The position numbers and the translations under genes are program-made. Under the pieces are notes generated by a model. That model was not told the origin of the DNA. It saw only the letters and a list, made by a program, of their open reading frames with translations, and did not search any database. From positions 1 through 26,920 of the forward strand of contig JALOAD010000044.1 of NCBI GenBank assembly GCA_023228995.1: DNA of 26,920 bases, written 5' to 3'. Shown one piece after another: positions 13,904 to 22,896 of the stretch (its first letter is position 1; every line of letters begins with the position of its first letter). The stretch comes from Candidatus Muiribacterium halophilum (GTDB lineage Bacteria > Muiribacteriota > Muiribacteriia > Muiribacteriales > Muiribacteriaceae).

Positions 13904-14590
13904 TTAATATTTTCTTAAACTAGCTTCTAATCTACAATATAAACTTGGATATTTATGTAAATCTTCTAAACCACAATATTCAATATAGAAAAAAGTTTTA
14001 GATGTATTATTTCTATAACAAAAATAAGGATTACCCTTGATATCATTTCTCCAGAAAAAATGCTTTCCACTATTAACAGAAGCTATACCATCACTATGTA
14101 TTTTACTATTGGTTCTTTCATCTATAATAACCTTAATTTTACTACTTTTAATGACTTCATTTTTTGTCATAAAATAATAATAACGATAGTTAAAGAATGT
14201 ATTTCTTATTGCAGAAAATATAAAATATTTCCAAAACCATGGTAATATCTTATATTTTTTAATAAAAAAATCTGGTAATTTCTCACACTTAGGTGAATAT
14301 TTATCACCATATAAGAATATGAAATATTCAATAAAATTCAATTTTTTCTTAGCTAAGTCAAAAATTTCATTAGTATCATATAAATATAATTCAGCATTTA
14401 TTTTATTAAAAATCTGTTTTCTCATCATATAATATATAGGCCATATTATCGGAGCTGTTATTGTTGAGAATATAGTTATAATAAAAATTTTATTAAAGGA
14501 ACTTATTAAACATTTCTTTTCTTCTTTAGTTCCTTCATTGCTAAATATATATTTAATCATATCTTTTATAAATATAAATATTAATTTCAT
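13904..14590 (-). CDS. Putative membrane-associated protein of unknown function
   Basis: The 228-residue protein has one clear hydrophobic segment at about residues 34-54 (FIITIFSTITAPIIWPIYYM) after a lysine-rich N-terminus, and an aromatic segment LPWFWKYFIFSAIRN followed by NYRYYYFM. A 'P-W-F-W-x-F-x-x-x-A-I-R-N-x-x-x-N-x-R-Y' pattern occurs in a family of uncharacterised phage proteins (from memory, DUF7338-like), usually with a C-terminal part rich in aromatic residues, as here (GKHFFWRNDIKGNPYFCYRN). Function unknown. It is transcribed away from the gp32 gene; no TAnnTTTG promoter was found ahead of it. Confidence 0.65.
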   Translation of the reverse strand: MKLIFIFIKDMIKYIFSNEGTKEEKKCLISSFNKIFIITIFSTITAPIIWPIYYMMRKQIFNKINAELYLYDTNEIFDLAKKKLNFIEYFIFLYGDKYSPKCEKLPDFFIKKYKILPWFWKYFIFSAIRNTFFNYRYYYFMTKNEVIKSSKIKVIIDERTNSKIHSDGIASVNSGKHFFWRNDIKGNPYFCYRNNTSKTFFYIEYCGLEDLHKYPSLYCRLEASLRKY

Positions 14591-14718
14591 TTATTTAATT
14601 ATTTTTATTTCACATTACAACTTAATTGAAATATGAGATATACTATATATATAATTTATTTATTACTTTTTTTGATACTAAAATTAAACTTTTAATTAAT
14701 AAATTATATAACATTTAT

Positions 14719-14765
14719 CACATACAAAATGTATGTGGTATAAATAAACAAAATTAAACAAAATT
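14719..14765 (+). promoter_or_regulatory. Hairpin and A/U-rich repeats in the gp32 leader, possible autoregulatory operator
   Basis: CACATACA-AAA-TGTATGTG (14719-14737) is a perfect 8-bp inverted repeat. It is followed by AAACAAAATT twice (14746-14765) and further ATTAAA units up to the ATG at 14784. T4 gp32 represses its own mRNA by nucleating at a folded element upstream and spreading along unstructured UUAAA repeats over the start; the layout here (fold, then about 46 unstructured bases) is analogous. TATAAATA at 14739-14746 also equals the T4 late-promoter core, but is weak evidence in such AT-rich DNA. The remaining 14591-14718 gap shows no gene. Confidence 0.5.
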
Positions 14766-14783
14766 AAAAAAAGATTAAAAATT

Positions 14784-15776
14784 ATGAAAGAATTTGAAGA
14801 ATTAGATGACTTATTTAACGGTGGATTAGATGACAAAATGGATTTCTTAAATGAACAAAGAGGCAAAAGCGCAAATGATGGTTTATATAAGATTGATATG
14901 AAATTAGTAAAAGATAAGAAAAAAGGATGGAGATCAGTAGTTCGTTTTTTACCTAACTTAACTAAGGATGGTAAAGTATCACAAAGTGTAATTGAAAAAC
15001 AATCACATTATGTGAATATTAAAGAACCAAGAGAATTAAGTGGTGTGTTTGATAGCCCACGTAATTTTAATGAAAGTTGCCCATTGACTACATTATATTA
15101 TAATATGCAAAATTCAAATAATGCTATTTTAATGGAAAAATCTAAACAATTACAATACTCTAAGAAATATTATGCTTATGTATTAGTACTTGAAGATGAA
15201 CAACAACCACATTTACAAGGCACAATCCAAATTTATCAATTTGGTAAAACAATTAAAGATAAAATTAGTGCAGAGAAATCAGGTGAAATTTCTGGAATGC
15301 CATGTAATGTATTTGACTTAACAAAAGGGAAAGATTTTGTGATTATTGCAAAAGAAATCCAAACTGGTAATGAAACTTACCCAGATTATAAAATGAGTAT
15401 GTTTAAGCCAGAAACTACTTCCTTACCTATTTATGATAAAGAAAAGGGAGTATTTAGAAATATACCAGTTGGTGTAGATGGAAAAGTTGAACCAAAAATA
15501 CAAATTAAGATTAAGGATTTTCTATTAAATAGAGAACATGACTTAGAAGAATTTGCAGCAAAAAGATTAACTGATGAACAACAAGCTAAGATTAATGAAA
15601 TTACACAATTCTTAACAGGTAAAGTATCAACATCTTATGCTAAAGCACAAGGTTCAGTAACACCAACAACATCAGATTTTGATTTTAAGGATAATTTTGA
15701 TAACAATCCAATGCATTCAGGCAATGATAATATCACAGGAATAATCCAAGATGAGGATGACTTCTTTAATAGTTAG
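14784..15776 (+). CDS. 32: Single-stranded DNA-binding protein, T4 gp32-like
   Basis: The 330-residue protein has a gp32-type layout: an N-terminal helical segment for cooperativity (LDDLFNGGLDDKMDFLNEQR), an OB-fold core (KKGWRSVVRFLPNL, then KYYAYVLVLEDEQQPHLQGT and IQIYQFGKTIKDKI), and an acidic C-terminal tail ending GIIQDEDDFFNS, which in T4 recruits replication proteins. T4 gp32 is 301 residues. The T4 zinc-finger cysteines are not conserved; one Cys remains in ESCPLTTLYYN at the corresponding place. It coats ssDNA during replication and recombination. It stands alone between its leader and a strong terminator, consistent with high, separately controlled expression. Confidence 0.9.
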   Translation: MKEFEELDDLFNGGLDDKMDFLNEQRGKSANDGLYKIDMKLVKDKKKGWRSVVRFLPNLTKDGKVSQSVIEKQSHYVNIKEPRELSGVFDSPRNFNESCPLTTLYYNMQNSNNAILMEKSKQLQYSKKYYAYVLVLEDEQQPHLQGTIQIYQFGKTIKDKISAEKSGEISGMPCNVFDLTKGKDFVIIAKEIQTGNETYPDYKMSMFKPETTSLPIYDKEKGVFRNIPVGVDGKVEPKIQIKIKDFLLNREHDLEEFAAKRLTDEQQAKINEITQFLTGKVSTSYAKAQGSVTPTTSDFDFKDNFDNNPMHSGNDNITGIIQDEDDFFNS

Positions 15777-15787
15777 TATTGATATTT

Positions 15788-15819
15788 AAGGAGTTATTAT
15801 AATTAATAACTCCTTTTTT
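15788..15819 (+). terminator. Terminator of the gp32 gene
   Basis: A 12-bp stem (AAGGAGTTATTA / TAATAACTCCTT) with a 4-base loop is followed by TTTT, 12 bases after the stop codon. Confidence 0.88.
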
Positions 15820-15841
15820 ATATTAAAAATAAATAATTAAA

Positions 15842-16645
15842 ATGAGTATAAATAATAAAAAATATACAGATAATAAAACAGGATTATGTGGTAAAGTATT
15901 AGATACTTTTGGTGAGTTTGCTGTATTGGAAAATATAGGTAAGGTTAATATTACAGATTTAATGAATCCATTAAATTATACTGAAGAAATAGATAATGAT
16001 AATTTCTTTTCAAGTACATATAATAATATAGCTAATATGATATCAAATGTTAATACTGAAAATATAAATGAATATAATGAAAATACAAATAATTCTGTTA
16101 GGATTGTTGAAGATTTAAGTGGAAATGGGGGTATGTATGTACCAACTACATCTGTATCTTTAGAAGAAGAGAAAGCTGAATTAGCTAGGAAATATGATTT
16201 AGATATTAAAGGTGCTGAAGCTGCTAATAAACAAATGGAAGGGTTTAATAAAATATTAAATCCAGAAATTGAAAAAGAGCAACCTTATACAAGAAATAAT
16301 GTTACACAATATAATGCACCAGAAGATCCTATTACTATTATGTTCAAAAATACTAAAAGGAATGTTAATTTTGATATGAATATCAATTATAAAAATAAAA
16401 TACCAAGATTAGATTTTATTGAAATGATGGAAGATTCATATAATATATCAATAATTGATTGCTTAGCAACTGAATTTACCAATGAGATTTTAAGTAATCC
16501 AAGATTTTTAGAAGATTCAATTAGAACTAAGATTAAGGAAATGGTTTATAAAAAAGTTAAAACTACTAAAACTACTAAAACTACTAAACCAAAAGTGAAA
16601 AAGGATAGTAAGACAGAAGACAAGGGGGAAAAAAATAATGATTGA
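15842..16645 (+). CDS. Unknown protein with lysine/threonine repeat tail
   Basis: The 267-residue protein starts MSINNKKYTDNKTGLCGKVL. It has an Asn-rich middle (about 55-90), a likely helix (LEEEKAELARKYDLDIKGAE) and an ordered C-terminal region (PRLDFIEMMEDSYNISIIDC). It ends with a basic tail built on KTTKTTKTTK, encoded by a 9-base tandem repeat. The last 8 bases overlap the next gene. The pair lies between gp32 and the tail genes; a structural or assembly role is possible but unsupported by any motif I know. Confidence 0.72.
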   Translation: MSINNKKYTDNKTGLCGKVLDTFGEFAVLENIGKVNITDLMNPLNYTEEIDNDNFFSSTYNNIANMISNVNTENINEYNENTNNSVRIVEDLSGNGGMYVPTTSVSLEEEKAELARKYDLDIKGAEAANKQMEGFNKILNPEIEKEQPYTRNNVTQYNAPEDPITIMFKNTKRNVNFDMNINYKNKIPRLDFIEMMEDSYNISIIDCLATEFTNEILSNPRFLEDSIRTKIKEMVYKKVKTTKTTKTTKPKVKKDSKTEDKGEKNND

Positions 16646-17021
16646 TGAAAAATATCTACAAATGGCAATTACAATTAGGAGGACATATCTTAAATTGTTA
16701 GCTAACAACCAATTATATGAATCTAAATTACAACAAATTGTTGCTAAGTTTGATGATACAATTGAAAAATTAGAATTATTAAAAACTGAAAAGAATAAAC
16801 CTACTGAAACATTAAATAAATTATTAGCAATATTGAGTGATATAGAAGAGGAAGGTAAAAGAATGGAGAAAATAATTGATCCTATAAATATAGAAATTGA
16901 AAAATTAGCAAAAGAGGAACAAGTTTTATATCAAAAAATTGTAGATGATTACCCAAAATTAAACACTGAACAAATTGTTGAAATAGTACAAAATAGATTA
17001 ATAAATGAAGGACTTTCTTAG
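16638..17021 (+). CDS. Coiled-coil protein of unknown function
   Basis: The 127-residue product is almost entirely helical with heptad-like spacing (YESKLQQIVAKFDDTIEKLE, then ILSDIEEEGKRMEKIIDP). It overlaps the upstream gene by 8 bases and its stop codon is in the loop of a terminator. It may dimerise or act as a tail or assembly chaperone; this is inference. Confidence 0.75.
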   Translation: MIDEKYLQMAITIRRTYLKLLANNQLYESKLQQIVAKFDDTIEKLELLKTEKNKPTETLNKLLAILSDIEEEGKRMEKIIDPINIEIEKLAKEEQVLYQKIVDDYPKLNTEQIVEIVQNRLINEGLS

Positions 17022-17034
17022 AGAGTCCTTTTTT
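17008..17034 (+). terminator. Terminator overlapping the coiled-coil gene's end
   Basis: AAGGACT (17008-17014) pairs with AGTCCTT (17024-17030), followed by TTTT. The TAG stop lies in the loop. Confidence 0.8.
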
Positions 17035-17088
17035 ACATATAAGAAGAATTATTTTTTAATATATAGATTAAAAGATAAATAATCAAAA

Positions 17089-18957
17089 ATGTCGAAAATA
17101 TCAAAATATGTAAAATTAGATAAGGATATATTATTAGAATATACTTATGATTCTACAAATATATTATTAGAATCTTATAATATATTAGTTGATTCAAGAG
17201 ATAGAAGTCAATCTTATATAGCAACTCCTACTTCAGTTACTAATAATATCCTAAGTAATCAATTATTTAATACTGATCCAATTACACAAAAATACTCAAA
17301 GGTAAATACGGATTATTTTTCTTTCTTACAATTGAAAGAATATGCTTCTGGTACTCCAACTAAATATGATACAATTAAAATTCACATACCCATAAATTGG
17401 ACATTTGGTGAACATCTAGGTTTTTATATTAGAGTATATGCATTTGATACATATAATCAAACTACTTATGATTTATCTAATTTTTATTATGATATGACTG
17501 ACCTTAGTCAGCAATATTTAATGAATTTTACAACCCCTGCTTTATTATTTCAAGAAAAATTATGGGGTAAAAATATCACAATAAATATACCATCATTAAA
17601 TGATTTAGCAAATCAAAAAATTAATAATCTACCAAAAGAAAATAGTATAAATGCTAATTTAACTAATGGAAATGGATTTAATATAACATCTCCAATTTTT
17701 ATAGATTTTCATTTTATTAATAACATACAAACATTAAATGGTTTAACATCATATACATTATCAAGTAAGGTAACTACAACTGTTCCACAAGCTCCAGAAT
17801 TTGAAAAATTGGGCTTAAATATAGAACATTCAAAAAATGGTGATTATTTTGAAATATATGGCACATATAATAATACTATAAGTGAATTTAATAATTTTAT
17901 AAATGAATCTTCTAATATAGGACATAGATATTATGTTACTTATAATGTAACTATGTATGAACAAAATATAAGAGGCAAAACAGTTACATATACACAACAA
18001 GATAATTTCAATGAAACAATAGATTTTAGACCAATTATAAAATATTCAACAACAACAGCCATAATTGATGTTGAAATGAGATTAATAGATGCTGTTGATA
18101 ACTCTTATATAATAAGGAGAGCTTCTTATGGTATGCTACAAGATGAGGTATCTAAATACTCATTAAATATGATTAAAATAAACATATCAAATGCAAATAA
18201 ACCTAAAATCTATAATATAAAATCTAACATAGATCCATCGTTGGTTGGTATGTCTAATGCTATGGGTAATATACATGGAAAAACTAAAAAAACCCAACGA
18301 GTAACATTAAATAATAATCCTACTGTTAAAATAGAAACTGTAAAAGTGGGTTATCCGGTCTTAATAGATAAATATAATATAGTAGGCAAATCAAATAGTG
18401 CTACATTTAATAATACAATTTTTTATGGAATGGGTAAATTAATGATTACTTTATATCCTTTTGATAATATAATTAATTTTACTATAGCAAATGGTAAGGA
18501 AACAAGATCAAATATATTAGATTTATCAGGGTATGGGGATATTAAATTAGTATTCAAAAATGATAGTAATACCTTTTCTTTCCCTCTTTTCTTTGATGCT
18601 AATAGTGTTAATTTATCTTTAGGTCAATTGACATTCAAAATTCCAGAAAGTAGTTTTAATGATATAAAAAGAATGTATAATAGTGGGTTGAATGTGTTTT
18701 ATATAACAAGTGAGGCACTTTCAATAAAAAGTATAATATATTCTGGTTTATTTAAGATATATGATAATATTAATAATATTACTGAATTAAATGCAACTGT
18801 AAATACTGAATCTGTTATTATTAAGGATCCTGATTTATATCAAGAAACTGCTATAGTAACAAGAAAAGCAATTAGCTCTGAAACAACACCAAAATTAAAA
18901 TCAGGTATTAATCTTAATGGAGTTAATATAGAAGATATCAAAATTAATAAAAAATAA
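17089..18957 (+). CDS. Large putative virion (tail/baseplate) protein
   Basis: The 622-residue protein is rich in Asn, Thr, Ile and Tyr with long beta-type stretches (TIKIHIPINWTFGEHLGFYI, RYYVTYNVTMYEQNIRGKTV), few cysteines and no enzyme motif. This composition is typical of phage structural proteins. It is the first gene after a terminator and is followed 9 bases later by a tail-tube-like gene, so a tail or baseplate component is likely. T4 also has a protein of similar size (sheath, 659 residues) before its tube gene, but I see no sheath signature and do not claim that identity. Confidence 0.6.
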   Translation: MSKISKYVKLDKDILLEYTYDSTNILLESYNILVDSRDRSQSYIATPTSVTNNILSNQLFNTDPITQKYSKVNTDYFSFLQLKEYASGTPTKYDTIKIHIPINWTFGEHLGFYIRVYAFDTYNQTTYDLSNFYYDMTDLSQQYLMNFTTPALLFQEKLWGKNITINIPSLNDLANQKINNLPKENSINANLTNGNGFNITSPIFIDFHFINNIQTLNGLTSYTLSSKVTTTVPQAPEFEKLGLNIEHSKNGDYFEIYGTYNNTISEFNNFINESSNIGHRYYVTYNVTMYEQNIRGKTVTYTQQDNFNETIDFRPIIKYSTTTAIIDVEMRLIDAVDNSYIIRRASYGMLQDEVSKYSLNMIKINISNANKPKIYNIKSNIDPSLVGMSNAMGNIHGKTKKTQRVTLNNNPTVKIETVKVGYPVLIDKYNIVGKSNSATFNNTIFYGMGKLMITLYPFDNIINFTIANGKETRSNILDLSGYGDIKLVFKNDSNTFSFPLFFDANSVNLSLGQLTFKIPESSFNDIKRMYNSGLNVFYITSEALSIKSIIYSGLFKIYDNINNITELNATVNTESVIIKDPDLYQETAIVTRKAISSETTPKLKSGINLNGVNIEDIKINKK

Positions 18958-18966
18958 ATAATATAA

Positions 18967-19566
18967 ATGCGTTTATCAACATTAAGTAGTAGTTTTATTT
19001 ATAATTTCCCCTCTAATTTTCTACCAATGGAAATTTTAAGGACATATACACCTATTCTAGAAAAGAATTGGATTCAATATGAAAATGTCGTAGATTATCT
19101 AAATTCTACTATTAAAAGTGTTAATTTTCCAGGTATTAGTTTTGATATACCTAAACAAACTTTAATGAGAGGTAAGGAAAGAATGTATAAACCTGCAAAA
19201 AATAATCAAGATATAGTAACTACACATGAATTACATATAACTTTTAGGTCAGTTGATAGTGATCTAAATTATTGGATATTATTTGATATATTACAAAAAC
19301 ATTATCTAGATGTTGAAAATTCATTCGTTGAACCACTTACAGTAACTTGTGTTGATATTCACAGAGATGCTATTTATATAATTAGATTTTATGAAATAAT
19401 ATTAAAAGGACTATCAGATAATATATTTGATTATAGTATTCAAAAAATAAATCCAAAGGAGTTTACTCTAACAGTTCATTTTAATTTTTATGATATAGAA
19501 TTTTTATTAGATAAATCTAAGGTATTAGAAGTAGAGAAAAATCCAGTTATTATCCAAAAAATTTAA
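18967..19566 (+). CDS. Tail-tube-like protein (T4 gp19 family or relative)
   Basis: The 199-residue protein contains STIKSVNFPGISFDIPKQTL, RGKERMYKPAKNNQDIVTTH followed by ELHITFRSVDSDLNYWIL, FYEIILKGLSDNIFDYSI and FTLTVHFNFYDIEFLL. The succession (strand, 'P-G-I/P' turn, 'T-I-T-F---YW' strand, 'I--KGL--N' and a final strand before FNFYD) matches the tail-tube fold of contractile-tail phages, including gp19, gp48 and gp54 of T4. I cannot say which of these it is. It would form or cap the inner tube through which DNA passes. Nine bases separate it from the virion gene upstream and ten from the next. Confidence 0.55.
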   Translation: MRLSTLSSSFIYNFPSNFLPMEILRTYTPILEKNWIQYENVVDYLNSTIKSVNFPGISFDIPKQTLMRGKERMYKPAKNNQDIVTTHELHITFRSVDSDLNYWILFDILQKHYLDVENSFVEPLTVTCVDIHRDAIYIIRFYEIILKGLSDNIFDYSIQKINPKEFTLTVHFNFYDIEFLLDKSKVLEVEKNPVIIQKI

Positions 19567-19576
19567 TATATAGAAT

Positions 19577-19951
19577 ATGAAAAAATTTACACAAATATCA
19601 GATAAAAATACAACTATTGATTTTGATAAAGATGAACAAAAAGAATTATCTAATGATATTAATATATTAGATGATCAAGTCGAAAAAAAAGTAAAATTAG
19701 ATAAGTTAAGTGGTGAATGGGAAATAGTAAATATTTTAGATGTTTCTATGAATAAACCAATCACAGAAGCTATAATTATAAATGCTGAGTTGGGTAAAGG
19801 AGAAATAAAAAGAGGTGATTTTATATACATAACAGCACAAATAAAAAAACCAAATCAATCCATAGCTTACCATAATATGCAAATGGGGGTTATTAAAGTG
19901 AGAGTTGTGGATATTTATAATACTATGGCAATGTTGAATAATTTAAGATAA
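19577..19951 (+). CDS. Unknown protein, last gene of the tail operon
   Basis: The 124-residue product has an acidic N-terminal half (DFDKDEQKELSNDINILDDQ) and a beta-rich second half (GEIKRGDFIYITAQIKKPNQ, GVIKVRVVDIYN). No recognised motif. Its position suggests a virion or assembly role. It ends 5 bases before a bidirectional terminator. Confidence 0.7.
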   Translation: MKKFTQISDKNTTIDFDKDEQKELSNDINILDDQVEKKVKLDKLSGEWEIVNILDVSMNKPITEAIIINAELGKGEIKRGDFIYITAQIKKPNQSIAYHNMQMGVIKVRVVDIYNTMAMLNNLR

Positions 19952-19956
19952 GATAG

Positions 19957-19995
19957 AATATAACATTACTCTATAAAAGTAATGTTATATTTTTA
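19957..19995. terminator. Bidirectional terminator between tail operon and glycosyltransferase
   Basis: A perfect 14-bp stem (AATATAACATTACT / AGTAATGTTATATT) with a 7-base loop, followed by TTTT on the plus strand. The glycosyltransferase stop codon lies in the loop. Confidence 0.82.
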
Positions 19996-20717
19996 ACATA
20001 TTTAATTATTTTATCATATCTTTGTTTATTTGGTATAGTATGTATTGGAGATACTATATAATTTGCATATCTTTCTCTTTGATACCACATATGTATGATA
20101 GTATCATTTAATAAATTAGTAGATTGAAATTCACTATTAAATACAGGTTCAAGATAATTAAATTTAATATTATTATCTTTTAATACCCACATAAAATCAT
20201 AATAAGGTTCTGTATTAGGTTTCCATATTAATCCAACTGATTTTCCAGAAGATCCAAATTCCATATTATAATCATGATTAGAAGTATTACTTTTAGTAAA
20301 TGGATATTCCTCTATCCATTCTTTCTTAAATTGAGGTACATATGTTCTATTATGCCAAGTATCAATACATTTTCTATTCATAATCATGAAAAAAGAATTA
20401 AGTGCCATATGATTACCACCTCTATACTCATAATAACCATCTGGTGGTCCAGATATATCAATATTATTATCAATCATATATGTTATTAACTTTTCCACTT
20501 CTATGTTAGAAGTAATAAAACAATCTTCATCAATATGAACATACCAATCTGATTCTATATTTTTAGATATATTTAACCATTCATACCATATTGAAAACCA
20601 TCCAAACCTACCATCAATTATAATATGTTCAGAATCTGGGAAATGTTTTTTAATACAATTACTTTGTGTGTTTTGTATATCAGATAAGGTTGATGTTGTA
20701 AAAAAGGTTATTTTCAT
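19971..20717 (-). CDS. Glycosyltransferase-like protein (GT-A type)
   Basis: The 248-residue protein starts MKITFFTTSTLSDIQNTQSN and contains HIDEDCF (61-67), a DxD metal/nucleotide-sugar motif preceded by SDWYV, as in GT-A glycosyltransferases. Later segments (GNHMALNSFFMIMNRKCID, PNTEPYYDFMW, and HMWYQRERY near the end) fit acceptor and catalytic regions. Phages use such enzymes to decorate DNA, virion or host surface; the target is not evident. The gene stands alone between two terminators, convergent with the tail operon, like a later addition with its own control. Confidence 0.75.
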   Translation of the reverse strand: MKITFFTTSTLSDIQNTQSNCIKKHFPDSEHIIIDGRFGWFSIWYEWLNISKNIESDWYVHIDEDCFITSNIEVEKLITYMIDNNIDISGPPDGYYEYRGGNHMALNSFFMIMNRKCIDTWHNRTYVPQFKKEWIEEYPFTKSNTSNHDYNMEFGSSGKSVGLIWKPNTEPYYDFMWVLKDNNIKFNYLEPVFNSEFQSTNLLNDTIIHMWYQRERYANYIVSPIHTIPNKQRYDKIIKYVKNITLLL

Positions 20718-20737
20718 ACTTTAATTCTTTATAATAT

Positions 20738-20759
20738 ATGTTTATTATTATATAAACAT
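20738..20759. repeat. Inverted repeat in the glycosyltransferase leader
   Basis: ATGTTTAT and ATAAACAT flank a 6-base spacer, 21 bases upstream of the glycosyltransferase ATG. It could be an operator or a leader hairpin; no promoter of the TAnnTTTG class is seen here. Confidence 0.4.
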
Positions 20760-20781
20760 AAAATTAATTAGTTGTATATAA

Positions 20782-20810
20782 AAAAAGGAGTTTATTAAAA
20801 ACTCCTTTTT
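20782..20810 (-). terminator. Terminator of the Clp gene
   Basis: A 12-bp stem (AAAAAGGAGTTT / AAACTCCTTTTT) with a 5-base loop lies 5 bases beyond the Clp stop codon; T and A runs on both sides allow bidirectional use. Confidence 0.87.
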
Positions 20811-20814
20811 TATT

Positions 20815-22893
20815 TTATTTCTTTTTAGATTGTTTTTTAATAGTTATTTTAGTTTCATCTTTTTCTTTATCATATGATATTAAAAATACTGAATCTTGTT
20901 TTGGCTCATCTAAAAGAACATCAACCAAAGGATCATCAACCCATCTTTGAATAGCTCTCTTCATAGGTCTTGCTCCATATTTTTGATCATAACCCACTTC
21001 AATTAATTTTTTAATGATTTTATCATCTAATTCACAAGAATATCCAACATCTTTCAATCTTTGATAAGTGTTTTTTAATTCAAGATGTAAAATATCAGTA
21101 ATATTTTCCTTATCTAAATTTCTAAAATAGATAATATCATCAATTCTATTAATAAATTCTGGTGGAAACTTCTTTTTTAATTCTTTCTCAAGAATATACT
21201 TATCATTAGATGATTTATTTTCTAAATCCTTCTTAGTAGTTATACCAATTTTATTACCAAAATCACTTAAAGTTCTACTACCCACATTAGAAGTCATTAA
21301 AACAATAGTATTTTTGAAAGATACTCTTCTACCATGTGAATCTGTCATATGACCTTCATCAAACATTTGTAAAAATATATTAAATACCTCTGAATGTGCC
21401 TTTTCAATTTCATCTAATAGAATAATTGAATATGGGTTATTTCTAATTCTATCTAATACTGTAGTGTCATCATAACCAATATAAGCACTCGGTGCACCAA
21501 TAATTCTATTTACAGATATTTTTTCCATATATTCAGACATATCCAATCGAATTAAAGCATCTTTATCATCAAATAGATATTTTGCTAATTCTTTAGCAAT
21601 CAAAGTCTTACCAACTCCTGATGCACCATTAAGAAAGAATACTGGTGGTCTATTAGGATCTTTCATACCCATTTTAGATCTTTGGATTGCTTTGGTTATT
21701 TTAGCAACTGCATCATCTTGACCAATTACACAACCTTTAAGAGTTTTACCCATTAATTTAAGTTTTTCTTTTTCAGATTTGTCAATTTTCTTAACTGGAA
21801 TTCCACTAATTAATGATACTACTTCAGCAACATCTTCATCTGTAACAATATGTTTAGAATTTGAACTTTCTTTTTGCCATTTCTTGGTTTCTTTTTCAAG
21901 AATATTTAATTTAGTTGTTTCTTCATTTCTCACAACAGCTGCTTCTTCATATAGTTGATTTTTAACTAATTCCAATTTTTTAATTTTAATATCAGATAAT
22001 TCTTCTTCTATATCTGTTATTATTTTAGGAATTTGCATATTAGCAATATGAACTCTTGAACCAACTTCATCTAATACATCAATGGCTTTATCAGGTAATA
22101 CTCTATCAGTTACATATCTTTCTGTTAAATCTACACAAGCTTTCAAAGATTCTTGGGTGTATATAACATTATGATGATCTTCATACATACTCTTAATATT
22201 ATTCATAATAATATAAGTATCTTCAACTGATGTAGGATTTACTATAATTTTTTGGAATCTTCTATCTAAAGCTGAATCTTTTTCAAAATGTTTTCTATAT
22301 TCTTCAGTTGTAGTAGATCCTATTACTTGTAATAGCCCATTGCTCAGTGCTGGTTTGATTATGTTTGATGCATCCATTGAACCACTTGAGCTACCTGCTC
22401 CAATAATAGTATGTATTTCATCTATAAATAGAATGATATTTGGATTATTCTCCACCTCAGTCATAACACCTTTTAATCTTTCTTCAAATTGACCACGATA
22501 TTTAGTTCCAGCAATCATACCAGCTAAATCTAACACCATGATTTTCTTATCTATTAAGGTACGACTCACCTTTTTTTCTAAAATTTTAATTGTTAATAGA
22601 TTTGCAATACTAGTTTTACCAACACCAGGATCACCAACTAAGATTGGGTTATTTTTTCTCCTTCTTGAAAGTATTTGAACCATACGCTCAACTTCTTTAT
22701 CTCTACCAACAACTATGTCTAATTTTCCTTCCTCAGCCATTTTGTTTAGGTTTCTACTATACAAATCAAGCATTGGAGTATCAGAATTAGAATTAGGTTT
22801 TTTCATATAAGGTGATTTTACATCATCTTGATCATCATCATCATCATAAGAATTTTTGAATGGCATTACTGGTTTTTGTTCTCTTTTATTCAT
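20815..22893 (-). CDS. ClpC-like AAA+ unfoldase lacking the N-domain
   Basis: The 692-residue protein has two AAA+ modules. The first has Walker A GDPGVGKT (87-94) and Walker B ILFIDE (154-159); the second has GASGVGKT (423-430), ILLDE (491-495) and sensor-2 GAR (640-642). The middle domain (about 290-345) is short with a UVR-like motif (YEEAAVVRNEE), as in ClpC, not the long ClpB type. The usual N-terminal repeat domain (about 150 residues) is replaced by an acidic disordered stretch (DDDDDQDD, 17-24). In the loop where ClpC/ClpA carry the ClpP-docking tripeptide it has NKIGITT, with IGI at 549-551. It could thus feed substrates to host ClpP. It ends an operon with PTH2-like and small unknown genes. 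Confidence 0.92.
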   Translation of the reverse strand: MNKREQKPVMPFKNSYDDDDDQDDVKSPYMKKPNSNSDTPMLDLYSRNLNKMAEEGKLDIVVGRDKEVERMVQILSRRRKNNPILVGDPGVGKTSIANLLTIKILEKKVSRTLIDKKIMVLDLAGMIAGTKYRGQFEERLKGVMTEVENNPNIILFIDEIHTIIGAGSSSGSMDASNIIKPALSNGLLQVIGSTTTEEYRKHFEKDSALDRRFQKIIVNPTSVEDTYIIMNNIKSMYEDHHNVIYTQESLKACVDLTERYVTDRVLPDKAIDVLDEVGSRVHIANMQIPKIITDIEEELSDIKIKKLELVKNQLYEEAAVVRNEETTKLNILEKETKKWQKESSNSKHIVTDEDVAEVVSLISGIPVKKIDKSEKEKLKLMGKTLKGCVIGQDDAVAKITKAIQRSKMGMKDPNRPPVFFLNGASGVGKTLIAKELAKYLFDDKDALIRLDMSEYMEKISVNRIIGAPSAYIGYDDTTVLDRIRNNPYSIILLDEIEKAHSEVFNIFLQMFDEGHMTDSHGRRVSFKNTIVLMTSNVGSRTLSDFGNKIGITTKKDLENKSSNDKYILEKELKKKFPPEFINRIDDIIYFRNLDKENITDILHLELKNTYQRLKDVGYSCELDDKIIKKLIEVGYDQKYGARPMKRAIQRWVDDPLVDVLLDEPKQDSVFLISYDKEKDETKITIKKQSKKK

Positions 22894-22896
22894 ACT

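Noticed and set aside
14060-14245. Plus-strand reading frame opposite the membrane-associated gene
   Set aside because: Shadow frame without promoter or protein-like features.
14739-14746. TATAAATA as a T4-type late promoter for gp32
   Set aside because: The same eight bases occur easily in DNA this AT-rich and there is no other support; noted only as a possibility.
17089-18957. Identification of the 622-residue protein as a tail sheath
   Set aside because: Size and position fit, but no sheath signature was seen and the N-terminal half looks different.
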